Below, piece by piece: positions 52,147 through 60,924 of a stretch of DNA of 64,000 nucleotides (its first letter is position 1; each line of letters starts with the position of its first letter). Location: assembly GCF_000215975.1 (NCBI RefSeq), contig NC_015682.1:930001-994000 (forward strand). Direction: 5' to 3'. The stretch is from Thermodesulfobacterium geofontis OPF15 (GTDB lineage: Bacteria > Desulfobacterota > Thermodesulfobacteria > Thermodesulfobacteriales > Thermodesulfobacteriaceae). The position numbers and the translations under genes are program-made. The notes under the pieces are model-generated. The model saw only the letters and a program-made list of their open reading frames with translations, was not told the DNA's origin and did no database searches.

Positions 52147-53739
52147 ATGAAACCAATAGAATTTTATTATCAAGTTACCCCATTAGAAAGAATAGCTATA
52201 ACTATCACCCTTATGATCGGTCATTTCTTAGCTATTTTAAATACAACAGTTGTAAATACTATTATGCCCAAACTTTTAGGTCCTCTATCTACAGATTTAT
52301 ATGGAGTTCAGTGGGTAGGTATAAGTTATATGATTTCTGCAGCTATTACTCTTTTATTTGTAGAAACTTTTTCAAGATACGTAGGTTATGCTTTATGTTA
52401 TACAATAGGGCTTATTCTTTTTATTACCTTTAGTGCCTTTTCTGGTTTAGCCAATAGTTTACCTCAGATGATTATTTTTAGAAGTTTTCAAGGTGTTGGA
52501 GAAGCTTTTATTATGGCCACAGCTCAGACCATTCTTCTTAATGTATATCCTCCAGAAAAGAGAGGAACTGCTATGGGAATTTATAGTTTGGGAGTAAGTT
52601 TTGCCCCAGCTTTAGGTCCTACAGTAGGAGGGTTTCTTACAGAATATATTTCTTGGAGATGGGCATTTTATATTAATGTACCTATAGGAATTCTTGATTT
52701 AGTTGCTGCAATTTCTTTTCTACCTTATACCTTAGGAAAGAGAAAAGAGTTTTCTTTTAATTTTATAAGTTACGGTTTAATCTCACTGGCAACTATTTTT
52801 TTACTTATAGCTGTGTCAAAGGGTCAGCAATATGGTTGGTTCCAGTCTACTTTTATAGTATCCTTTCTTATTTTAAGTTTAACTTTTTATTCCCTTTATT
52901 TTGCTTCTGAAATTATGAGTAAAAAGCCACTTATAGATTTTAAAATTTATACTATCCCAGAATTTGGTTTAGCAATGGCTTTTCAGTTTTTTATTTTAGG
53001 ATTTGTTATGTATCAAGTTTTTTATTTAATCCCTATATATTACCAAAATTTAAAAGGGCTTACTACTTTTCAAGCAGGTCTTCACATGCTTTCTTATGCC
53101 TCATTTACAGGTATTTTTGCAATTATTTCAGGAAAACTTTCTGATAAATTTTCTCCCATAATTATTCTTTCTATTAATTTTTTAATTCTTAGTGTCACTA
53201 CTATTTTTCTTTTGCCTAAGTTAAATTATTATACCCCTGCTTTAAAAGCAGCAATTTTAACCATCCCCTTAGGTATTGCCATGGGATGTTTTTTTGCACC
53301 TTTAACCACTTTAGCTTTTAGGAATCTGGGAGAAAAAACAGGCTTAGGGGTGGTGCTATTTCATTATCAAAGATTTGTAGGTGGTTCAATAGGAATTGCC
53401 ATAGCTACCAATACCCTTGAAAAAAGAACAAATTATCACTTTTTGAGAATTACAGAACTTCAAGAATTTAGATACATAAATATGTTAGTGGAAAAATGGT
53501 GGTATAATGCTCAAAAATATTTTTCAGAGGCTTATGCTTTCAAAAAAGCAAAGGCACTTTTATATAAAACAGAATATATTCAGGCTTTAAGTTTTGCTTT
53601 TCAAGATGCATTTAAACAGACCTTCTTTTGGACTCAAATAGGAGGTATATTTCTCATTATTTTGATACTTTATAAATTTAAGATATTGACATTTAAAAGT
53701 TCTATCTATAATAAAAAACTAATTAAGAATTTTAGATAA
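52147..53739 (+). CDS. DHA2-family MFS drug/proton antiporter (EmrB-like)
   Basis: 530 residues with about 14 membrane segments. N-terminal LAILNTTVVNTIMPKL is the DHA2 motif D1 form; FRSFQGVGEAFIMATAQTIL and GTAMGIYSLGVSFAPALGPT (motif C, an antiporter mark) follow, then GGFLTEYISWRWAFYINVPI. It exports drugs or other amphiphiles by proton exchange. The usual EmrA adaptor and TolC partner are not adjacent. It follows dprA by five bases. Confidence 0.92.
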   Translation: MKPIEFYYQVTPLERIAITITLMIGHFLAILNTTVVNTIMPKLLGPLSTDLYGVQWVGISYMISAAITLLFVETFSRYVGYALCYTIGLILFITFSAFSGLANSLPQMIIFRSFQGVGEAFIMATAQTILLNVYPPEKRGTAMGIYSLGVSFAPALGPTVGGFLTEYISWRWAFYINVPIGILDLVAAISFLPYTLGKRKEFSFNFISYGLISLATIFLLIAVSKGQQYGWFQSTFIVSFLILSLTFYSLYFASEIMSKKPLIDFKIYTIPEFGLAMAFQFFILGFVMYQVFYLIPIYYQNLKGLTTFQAGLHMLSYASFTGIFAIISGKLSDKFSPIIILSINFLILSVTTIFLLPKLNYYTPALKAAILTIPLGIAMGCFFAPLTTLAFRNLGEKTGLGVVLFHYQRFVGGSIGIAIATNTLEKRTNYHFLRITELQEFRYINMLVEKWWYNAQKYFSEAYAFKKAKALLYKTEYIQALSFAFQDAFKQTFFWTQIGGIFLIILILYKFKILTFKSSIYNKKLIKNFR

Positions 53740-53747
53740 GGTATAAA

Positions 53748-55031
53748 ATGAGGGTTCTGGTTTTAGGTGGTGGAGGAAGAGAACATACAATCTGTTATTC
53801 CCTTTCTAAAAGTCCTAAGCTTGAAAAATTATTTTGTATTCCAGGAAATGGAGGAATTTCAGAAATAGCAGAAACTATAGAAAATATCTCTATGACAGAT
53901 TTTGATAATATTATCAAATTTTGTAAGGAAAATAAGATTGATCTTGTAATTCCTGGTCCTGAAGAGCCTTTAGTAAAAGGATTAAAGGATTCATTAAATA
54001 AAGAGGGAATTAAAGTTTTTGGTCCAGACACTATTGGAGCACTTTTAGAAGGAAGTAAATCTTTTGCTAAGGAAATTATGAGTAAAGCTGGTATTCCTAC
54101 TGCAAAATTTGAAGTTTTTGATGAACCTTCAAAAGCTAAAGCTTATATAGAAAAAAAGGGAGCACCTATAGTAGTGAAAGCTGATGGGCTTTGTGCTGGA
54201 AAAGGAGTTTTTGTTTGTGAAACAAAAGAAGAAGCTATTAAGGCAATTGAAAAAATAATGGAAGAAAAAATTTTTGGAGAAGCTGGAAATAAAGTAGTAA
54301 TTGAAGAAAAATTAGTAGGAGAAGAGGCGTCCTATATTGTGATTACAGATGGTTATAACTTTAAGGCTTTGCCAACTTCTCAAGATCATAAAAGACTTCT
54401 TGATAATGATGAAGGACCTAACACAGGTGGAATGGGAGCTTATTCACCAACTCCACTTATAGATAAGGAGCTTAAAGAAAAAATTGAAGAAAAAATAATA
54501 AAACCTACTTTAAAAATCCTTGAAAAAGAGGGTCATCCCTATGTAGGATTTTTGTATGCAGGACTTATGATAGTTAATAAAGAACCCTACGTACTTGAGT
54601 TTAATTGCAGACTTGGAGATCCAGAAGCCCAAGCCATTCTTCCCAGAGTAGAAAATGATTTTCTTGAGATTATAGAGATGGCTTTAGAAAAAAATCTTAA
54701 TAAAATTGATTTAAAAGAAAAAAGTGAATCAGCAGTTTGTGTGGTTATGGCAAGTAAAGGTTATCCAGGAAAATATGAAAAGGGTAAGAAAATAGAAGGG
54801 CTTGAAAAAGCCTCTCAAATTCCCGGAGTTCTTATTTTCCATGCAGGAACAAAAAAAATTAATAATGAATTTTACACAAATGGAGGAAGAGTTTTAGGGG
54901 TAACAGCTCTTGATAAAAATATTCCTTTAGCTATAGAAAAAGCTTACAAAGCAGTATCAATGATTTATTTTGAAGGAGCACATTACAGAAAAGATATAGG
55001 AAAAAAAGCTTTTAAATACTTAGCTACCTGA
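53748..55031 (+). CDS. purD: Phosphoribosylamine--glycine ligase PurD
   Basis: ATP-grasp enzyme of purine synthesis (GAR synthetase). 427 residues: [97 protein letters not shown]. The 3' end overlaps the convergent purE by 12 bases; both are purine genes. Confidence 0.97.
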   Translation: MRVLVLGGGGREHTICYSLSKSPKLEKLFCIPGNGGISEIAETIENISMTDFDNIIKFCKENKIDLVIPGPEEPLVKGLKDSLNKEGIKVFGPDTIGALLEGSKSFAKEIMSKAGIPTAKFEVFDEPSKAKAYIEKKGAPIVVKADGLCAGKGVFVCETKEEAIKAIEKIMEEKIFGEAGNKVVIEEKLVGEEASYIVITDGYNFKALPTSQDHKRLLDNDEGPNTGGMGAYSPTPLIDKELKEKIEEKIIKPTLKILEKEGHPYVGFLYAGLMIVNKEPYVLEFNCRLGDPEAQAILPRVENDFLEIIEMALEKNLNKIDLKEKSESAVCVVMASKGYPGKYEKGKKIEGLEKASQIPGVLIFHAGTKKINNEFYTNGGRVLGVTALDKNIPLAIEKAYKAVSMIYFEGAHYRKDIGKKAFKYLAT

Positions 55032-55529
55032 TAAGTATTTTTTATATCCCAGAGTTTGAAGTTTTTCGTTTTTTTCTATTACTTTATTTTTCATCTCTTC
55101 TCTATATTTTTTAAGTTTTTCTTTTAATTCAGGATATTTAATAGAAAGGATATGAATTGCAAGCAGAGCTGCATTTTTAGCATTATTTATAGCTACTGTA
55201 GCAACAGGAATTCCTGCTGGCATTTGAACAATTGATAAAAGAGAATCAAGCCCATCTAAAAAATTGCTTTTTATAGGAACTCCTATTACAGGGATAAGAG
55301 TTAGAGAAGCTATAACTCCAGGAAGATGGGCTGCTCCCCCTGCTCCTGCAATTATTACCTCAATACCTCTTTCTTCAGCAGTTTTTGCATATTCTAAAGC
55401 TTTTTCAGAGGTTCTATGAGCAGATATAATAGATATTTCATAAGGAATTTCAAAAAATTCTAAAATTTCTGCTGATTCTTTCATAATAGGAAGATCTGAA
55501 TCGCTTCCCATAAGAATACCTACTTTCAT
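55020..55529 (-). CDS. purE: 5-(carboxyamino)imidazole ribonucleotide mutase PurE
   Basis: 169 residues, class I size: [67 protein letters not shown] and [22 protein letters not shown]. Rearranges N5-CAIR to CAIR, which normally needs PurK; purK is not in the window. It follows yedF by 12 bases in the same direction and converges with purD. Confidence 0.96.
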   Translation of the reverse strand: MKVGILMGSDSDLPIMKESAEILEFFEIPYEISIISAHRTSEKALEYAKTAEERGIEVIIAGAGGAAHLPGVIASLTLIPVIGVPIKSNFLDGLDSLLSIVQMPAGIPVATVAINNAKNAALLAIHILSIKYPELKEKLKKYREEMKNKVIEKNEKLQTLGYKKYLSGS

Positions 55530-55541
55530 ATCTTTACTCCT

Positions 55542-56147
55542 TTATCCAATCCATACTGTTTTTTTAGAATAAAAAATTCCTTCTAAATATACATCAGTTC
55601 CTGCTCTATGTCCAACTTTTAATTTATCTTCTAATTGATAATATTTCAAGCAGGTTCCACAACTAAAAATTTCTACCCCTCTTTTTTCAAGTTCCTTTAA
55701 TATAGAAATAATTTCTTCCTCTTGAGTAGTTAGAAAAACACCTCTATTCATAAAAAAAATCTTTTTAGGAAAAAGATTATGAGCAAGCATAGTTTCAAAA
55801 TAAGCTTTCATAAGAATTTTTCCAAGACCTTCATCTTTTCCCATGGTATCAGTTGCAATAACTACAAAAAGACCCTCATCTTTTTCAGGCTCAAGTTCAC
55901 AACTAATAGTAATTTCTTTCTCTTTACCTTCTACTTTTTCAATGATAATTAAGAAGTCCGAATTTAATTTTTCTATAGAAAGAATTTTATGTCCTTGTGA
56001 ATTAACAAATTTTTGAATATTTTTTAAAGCTGTTTCATTATCAACTATTACTTTTATTTTTTCTCCTTCTTTTAAATTTTCCAAAGCTTCTTTTGTTTTA
56101 ATTACAGGTTGAGGGCAAGGAAGTCCTTTAGCATTAATTTCTTTCAT
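55542..56147 (-). CDS. yedF: YedF-type sulfurtransferase-like protein (TusA + DsrE domains)
   Basis: 201 residues. Residues 1-70 are a TusA/SirA domain with the CPQP motif (NAKGLPCPQPVIKTKEAL, Cys11); residues about 90-200 are a DsrE-like domain with FSCGTCLKYY. This is the layout of the YedF proteins linked to selenium or sulfur metabolism. All key Cys are kept. No selenocysteine-synthesis genes are present in the window, so a persulfide-transfer role is the safer statement. Confidence 0.88.
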   Translation of the reverse strand: MKEINAKGLPCPQPVIKTKEALENLKEGEKIKVIVDNETALKNIQKFVNSQGHKILSIEKLNSDFLIIIEKVEGKEKEITISCELEPEKDEGLFVVIATDTMGKDEGLGKILMKAYFETMLAHNLFPKKIFFMNRGVFLTTQEEEIISILKELEKRGVEIFSCGTCLKYYQLEDKLKVGHRAGTDVYLEGIFYSKKTVWIG

Positions 56148-56250
56148 CCCACAAACTCCTAATAATTTTTTCTTAAAAAATTTATATTTAAAAACAGAAA
56201 AATTCTAATAAAAAATATCAATATAAAAACAAAAAATTTATTTAAAAAAT

Positions 56251-57048
56251 CTATAAATCATTTAAAGATTTTAGAAATTTATAAAAAAGTAAATCAGGAT
56301 CTAAACAAGGTTTTTCTTTACATACATTTGGAAAGCAAGGGCTACATTCTAAGTTAAGAGAAATAATTTTATAATTTTTTCCTATAGGTTTCCATAAGAG
56401 AATATCTGTAGGACCATAAAAAATAAAGGATTTAATTCCTAAATAACTTGCAAGATGAGATACTCCGCTATCAACTCCAATAAAAATTTTAGCCAATTTA
56501 AGAGCTTTAGCCAATATTAAGGGATCAAAACATTCCCAAAAATTTTGAGTAAAATTTTTAATCCAGCTATCAGCTTCACCAACAAAATATATTACTTCAA
56601 ACCCTTTAGAGCGAAAAAACTTTTCAATTTTTTTAAAAAGAGAAAAATCTGGAATTTTTTTAGGGGAGCCACTTCCTGGATGTAAAACCACTTTGTTTTT
56701 TAAAGGGCTATCTATAAAATCTTTTATAGGTAGAACTAAGGAGAAATTTTTTTCTAATTTTAGCAAATCAAAATAGTAATCAACTATCCATATCCTTTCT
56801 GAGGGGAAAGGATCAAAGCCTTCGGTTTTAGAAAATATCATTTTAAGCTCATAATTTCTCTCTAAAATCTTTTTATAAAAATCGCTATATATTTCATCAA
56901 CCCAATTTAATTCTTTGGCTATTTTCAGATAATCGGTATTTCCTATAGCTACAATATAATAATTTTTCTTTTTTAGAGCCTCAAAAATAGGGAAGGTTAA
57001 AAGGGTATCTCCAAAAGCTCCTCTTCTATAAAAAAGAATTTCCTTCAT
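56251..57048 (-). CDS. Family 9 glycosyltransferase (heptosyltransferase-like)
   Basis: 265 residues. RRGAFGDTLLTFPIFEALKK at the N-terminus and the donor-binding end FIGVDSGVSHLASYLGIKSF then FYGPTDILLWKPIG are hallmarks of WaaC/WaaF-type ADP-heptose transferases of the LPS core. It is short (usual about 340), with the middle compressed. A C-terminal CSPCFPNVCKEKPCLD cluster is typical of family 9 members in anaerobes. Divergent from the DegT gene. Confidence 0.85.
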   Translation of the reverse strand: MKEILFYRRGAFGDTLLTFPIFEALKKKNYYIVAIGNTDYLKIAKELNWVDEIYSDFYKKILERNYELKMIFSKTEGFDPFPSERIWIVDYYFDLLKLEKNFSLVLPIKDFIDSPLKNKVVLHPGSGSPKKIPDFSLFKKIEKFFRSKGFEVIYFVGEADSWIKNFTQNFWECFDPLILAKALKLAKIFIGVDSGVSHLASYLGIKSFIFYGPTDILLWKPIGKNYKIISLNLECSPCFPNVCKEKPCLDPDLLFYKFLKSLNDL

Positions 57049-57120
57049 TTTTGATTTGGAAATTCTTAAAAAATAAAGTATAATTATTGCGATTTTCTAA
57101 TTCAAGGTTTTTAAGAAAAA

Positions 57121-58251
57121 ATGGAGAAAATACCTTTTATAGATTTAAAAAGAAATTACGAAGTTTATAAAGAAGAAATAGAAAAAAAGGTTTTAGAAGT
57201 TCTTAGAAGTGGAATTTATTTGAATGGTCCACAAACTCAAGAACTTGAGAATCTTTTAGCCAAATATTTAGGTACTTCTTATGCTGTTGGTGTTTCTTCA
57301 GGAACAGAGGCTCTGTTTCTTATTTTAAAAGCTCTTGATCTTCCTAAAAATACATATGTTTTAGTACCTTCGTTTACTTTTGTTGCTACAGCTGAGGTTA
57401 TTGTAAGAGTTGGTCTTATTCCCTATTTTGTTGATGTTGAAGAAGATACTTACAATATTTCTTTGGAAAGTTTAAAAGAAAGTTATGAAAAACTTAAAAA
57501 AAAGAGAAAACAAGTTTCCGCAGTAATAGCAGTAAGTCTTTTTGGCTTGCCTGCTCATCTTAAGGAAATTAAAAAATTTTGTGAAGAAAAAGGGATTTAT
57601 TTAATAGAAGATATATGTCAAGCCTTTGGAGCAAAAATAGGTGATAAAAAGGTAGGAACCTTTGGAATTGCTTCAGCTACTTCTTTTTATCCTACAAAAC
57701 CTCTTTCTACTTTTGGTGATGCAGGAATGGTTTTTACTTCCCATAAAAATTTGGCAAAAAAAGTAAGAATATTAAAAGAACATGGACAAATTAAGCCTTA
57801 TTTTTACAAATATCATGGAATAAATGGGAGAATAGATGAAATTCATAGCGCTATTTTATTAGTAAAATTTAAATATTTTGAAAAAGAAATAGCATTAAGA
57901 AAAGCTATAGTAGAAAAATATATAGAAAATTTAAAAGATTTAACACCCTATGTTAGACTTCCTCAATTTCCTAAAAACTATTTTTCTTCTTATTCTTTAT
58001 TTACTATAAGAGCTAAAAATAGAGATAAATTAAAAGCTTTTTTGGAAAGTAAAGGAATAATGACAGGGGTGTATTATAAAACACCTTTGCATTTACAGCC
58101 AGTTTATAAAGATTTTAATTTTAAAAATGGAGACTTACCTGTTACAGAAAGGCTTGCAAAAGAAGTTTTAAGTTTACCTTTACATCCATATTTAACAGAA
58201 AAAGAAATAGATTATGTCATTTCATCTATAAAAGAATTTTATAAAAAATAG
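57121..58251 (+). CDS. DegT/DnrJ/EryC1/StrS sugar aminotransferase
   Basis: PLP enzyme, 376 residues: PFIDLKRNYEVYKEEIEKKV, GTSYAVGVSSGTEALFLILK, PSFTFVATAEVIVRVGLIPYFVDVEEDTYNI, LIEDICQAFGA, the PLP-lysine in SFYPTKPLSTFGDAGMVF, and HGINGRIDEIHSAILLVKF. Such enzymes aminate nucleotide-linked keto-sugars for LPS or glycan synthesis. Followed after four bases by a sugar-isomerase-like gene. The exact sugar cannot be told. Confidence 0.93.
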   Translation: MEKIPFIDLKRNYEVYKEEIEKKVLEVLRSGIYLNGPQTQELENLLAKYLGTSYAVGVSSGTEALFLILKALDLPKNTYVLVPSFTFVATAEVIVRVGLIPYFVDVEEDTYNISLESLKESYEKLKKKRKQVSAVIAVSLFGLPAHLKEIKKFCEEKGIYLIEDICQAFGAKIGDKKVGTFGIASATSFYPTKPLSTFGDAGMVFTSHKNLAKKVRILKEHGQIKPYFYKYHGINGRIDEIHSAILLVKFKYFEKEIALRKAIVEKYIENLKDLTPYVRLPQFPKNYFSSYSLFTIRAKNRDKLKAFLESKGIMTGVYYKTPLHLQPVYKDFNFKNGDLPVTERLAKEVLSLPLHPYLTEKEIDYVISSIKEFYKK

Positions 58252-58255
58252 AAAA

Positions 58256-59023
58256 ATGGAAAAACTTATATTTGTTTCTATTCCTTGGGAACCTTTGATA
58301 AATAAGTATTTACCCTTAGTTTTGGAAAAGAAGATAAATATTGAAATAACATTAAATGCAAAAGCACTTGATGAATGTTCTTATCTTGATTTTAAAAATA
58401 TTTCTAAAAAACTTAAAGAATCAGGTATAAAAACAACTGTCCACTTACCTTTTATGGATCTTTCCTTAGGAGCTTTAGATCCTTGGATAAGAGAAACAAG
58501 TTTAAGAAGAATATTTTTAGCCATAGAAAGATCTGCTATTTTTGAACCTATAAATTTGGTTTTGCATTCGGGATATCATATGGATTATCATAGAGAAGTA
58601 AAAAGTGAATGGAGGAATATATTTTTAGAAAGTATGGATAAAATTTTAGAATTAGCTGAAGAATTAGGTTTAACTATATCCTTAGAAAATGTTTTTGAAC
58701 CAGAACCTGAATTTTTAAAACCTGTTTTTGAAAATTTTAAAGAAAGACTCTTTTGGTGTTTTGATCCTGCCCATGCAAAAGTTTTTTCTGAAAAAGAAGA
58801 AATGGAATGGTTAGGGACTCTTTATTTTTATATTAAAGAAATTCATTGCCATGATAATTTGGGAAAATATGATGACCATTTGGCTATTGGAAAAGGAAAG
58901 GTAAATTTTAAAGAAATATTTGAATTTTTAAAGGAAAAGAAAATAAAACCTCTATTAGTTTCAGAAGCTCATAATGAAGAGGATACTTATATAAATATGG
59001 AGGTTCTTTCAAATGTATTTTAG
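58256..59023 (+). CDS. Sugar phosphate isomerase/epimerase-like TIM-barrel protein
   Basis: 255 residues of the AP-endonuclease-2-like barrel: VHLPFMDLSLGALDP, NLVLHSGYHM, SLENVFEPEPEFLKPVFE, FCFDPAHAKVF-like (WCFDPAHAKVFS), KEIHCHDNLGKYDDHLAIGKGKVNF. The His, Glu and Asp metal ligands are in place. Family members isomerise sugars or cut abasic sites; position after a sugar aminotransferase favours carbohydrate chemistry. The 3' end overlaps the transglycosylase start by 11 bases. Confidence 0.85.
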   Translation: MEKLIFVSIPWEPLINKYLPLVLEKKINIEITLNAKALDECSYLDFKNISKKLKESGIKTTVHLPFMDLSLGALDPWIRETSLRRIFLAIERSAIFEPINLVLHSGYHMDYHREVKSEWRNIFLESMDKILELAEELGLTISLENVFEPEPEFLKPVFENFKERLFWCFDPAHAKVFSEKEEMEWLGTLYFYIKEIHCHDNLGKYDDHLAIGKGKVNFKEIFEFLKEKKIKPLLVSEAHNEEDTYINMEVLSNVF

Positions 59024-60023
59024 AAGTTTTATTGGGATAGTATTTTTTCTTTTTTTTATGTTTTTCCCGATCCAATTAATGTCAGAAAACGAATTATTAG
59101 ATAAAGAATTTTATCAACAAGAAGCTTATGAAGCTTTTGGAGAACTTCCTTATGAGGTTATTAAAAATCTACCTCCTGATATAAATACTCAGGTAGTTTA
59201 CTTTTTAAAATATTATACTAACGAAAAACGAGAAGTTGTAAATCGTTGGTTGGCGAGATGTAGTTTATTTTTACCCTACTTTAGGACAATTTTTAAAGAA
59301 TATGGCATACCTGATGATTTAGTTTATCTTGCTTTTATTGAAAGTGGTTGTAATCCTTTTGCCACTTCACCAGCAGGTGCAGCAGGTATATGGCAATTTA
59401 TGGAAGCTACAGCAAAAAGATATGGATTAAAAATAGATTATTGGATTGATGAAAGAAGAGATTTTATCAAATCAACCTATGCTGCAGCTAAATATTTGAA
59501 AACTCTATATAAAATTTTTGGAGACTGGAGAATAGCAATAGCAAGTTATAATTTAGGAGAAAATAAAATTAAAAGAGTTTTGGAAGCTAAAAATTTTATA
59601 GATTATTGGCAAATTATAAATTCAAAGGAAATACCAATTGAAACAATGATTTATTTGCCTCAATGGATGGCAATCACTTTAATAGCAAAAGATCCAGAAA
59701 AATATGGATTTTCAATACCAGAGAATAAAATTCTTGATTATGAAGAGATAAAGGTAAATGGTGGAATAGATTTAAAAGTATTTTCAGTTGCGGGAGAGAT
59801 TGACTATGATATGCTTTTGCTTTTAAATGCTGAGCTAAGAAGAAAAATCACTCCGCCAGAAACTATTTATAATTTAAAAATTCCTTATGGTAAAAAAGAA
59901 ATTCTTGAAAAAAATCTTTTATCATTAAGGACTGTGAAAAAGGAAAAAGATTTTGCAAAGAGAAAAATAGAAATTGTCACCCTTCCCGAAGAAAATTTAA
60001 GCAAAAAATTAGTTGTTTTTTAA
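59013..60023 (+). CDS. Lytic transglycosylase (MltD-like SLT domain)
   Basis: 336 residues. A signal peptide (MYFRSFIGIVFFLFFMFFPIQLMS) precedes an SLT domain with catalytic Glu in YLAFIESGCNPFATSPAGAAG, IWQFMEATAKRYGL, DERRDFIKSTYAAAKYLKTL and IASYNLGENKIKR. It cleaves peptidoglycan glycan strands in the periplasm. After the domain, about 100 residues without clear LysM repeats; IDLKVFSVAGEIDYDMLLLLNAEL resembles the MltD C-terminal region. A GGAGG site lies inside the upstream gene. Confidence 0.9.
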   Translation: MYFRSFIGIVFFLFFMFFPIQLMSENELLDKEFYQQEAYEAFGELPYEVIKNLPPDINTQVVYFLKYYTNEKREVVNRWLARCSLFLPYFRTIFKEYGIPDDLVYLAFIESGCNPFATSPAGAAGIWQFMEATAKRYGLKIDYWIDERRDFIKSTYAAAKYLKTLYKIFGDWRIAIASYNLGENKIKRVLEAKNFIDYWQIINSKEIPIETMIYLPQWMAITLIAKDPEKYGFSIPENKILDYEEIKVNGGIDLKVFSVAGEIDYDMLLLLNAELRRKITPPETIYNLKIPYGKKEILEKNLLSLRTVKKEKDFAKRKIEIVTLPEENLSKKLVVF

Positions 60024-60073
60024 TAAAAAATTATTAAAATTTACAGTACTTTTAAAAATCAAGAGAATGAACT

Positions 60074-60910
60074 ATGAAAAAAATTAAATTTTTATTAATT
60101 TTTCTATTTTCAATTTTTATATTTCTATTTTTAGAAAAACCTCTTTATGCTCTTGAAATTGTGGTTTCCAATTCTCCTCTTGAAAAAATTGTAAGAGAAA
60201 TAGCAAGTGATTGTAAAATTTATCAACTCCAAAGTGAAAAAGAAGATTTCCATTCTTATGAACCGACTTTATCTCAATGGCAAAAAATTAAAACTGCTGA
60301 TTTAGTTATTATTGTAGGAACTGAAAGATGGGCAAAAAGGGTATATGAATTAAGAAAGGGGAAAAAAATATTGAGTCTTTCAAAAGGAGAAGAAAGGTTT
60401 TTAGACCCTCATCTTTGGTTTGATTTGAAAAGAGTAAAAGCTTTAATAAAGGAACTTGGGGATTATTTAAGCACAAAAGAGCCTTATAAAAAGGATTTTT
60501 ATCAAAAAAATGTTCAAAAATTTTTAAGGTCCTTGGAAGAGGTTAAAAAAGATTACAGTGAGCTAAAAAATTGTAAATTTAAAGAAATTTATATTTTAGG
60601 TCATCCTATTTTTGGTTATCTTTTAAAAGATTCAAAAATAGAACAAATAACACTTTTAAAAAGTCCCCACAAAGAAGGAGAACCAAGTATTAAAACTTTA
60701 ACAGAAATGTATAAAAAGCTTAAAACTAAAGGAGTTGAAATTGTATTTTTAGTAGATCCTGAGTTTGAAAAGTATAGAGGATTTTTTGAAGAAAAGGGAA
60801 TAAAAGTAATAAAACTTTGGTCTGGAGGAACCTATTATATGCCTGGTAGTTACATAGAACTTTTGAGATATAATTTGCTAAATATTAAAAAAGCACTTAA
60901 ATGTAAATAG
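60074..60910 (+). CDS. ZnuA-like metal-binding substrate protein
   Basis: 278 residues. Signal peptide (FLLIFLFSIFIFLFLEKPLYA), then a cluster A-1 solute-binding fold: IVVSNSPLEKIVREI, DFHSYEPTLSQWQKIKTADL with His, LDPHLWFDLKRV with His, YILGHPIFGYLL with His, and IVFLVDPEFEKYRG with the fourth acidic ligand. This is a Zn/Mn-type site. The His-rich loop of ZnuA is absent. No ABC ATPase or permease genes are adjacent, so it is an orphan; it lies directly before secDF. Confidence 0.85.
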   Translation: MKKIKFLLIFLFSIFIFLFLEKPLYALEIVVSNSPLEKIVREIASDCKIYQLQSEKEDFHSYEPTLSQWQKIKTADLVIIVGTERWAKRVYELRKGKKILSLSKGEERFLDPHLWFDLKRVKALIKELGDYLSTKEPYKKDFYQKNVQKFLRSLEEVKKDYSELKNCKFKEIYILGHPIFGYLLKDSKIEQITLLKSPHKEGEPSIKTLTEMYKKLKTKGVEIVFLVDPEFEKYRGFFEEKGIKVIKLWSGGTYYMPGSYIELLRYNLLNIKKALKCK

Positions 60911-60924
60911 GGGGCTAAAAGACT

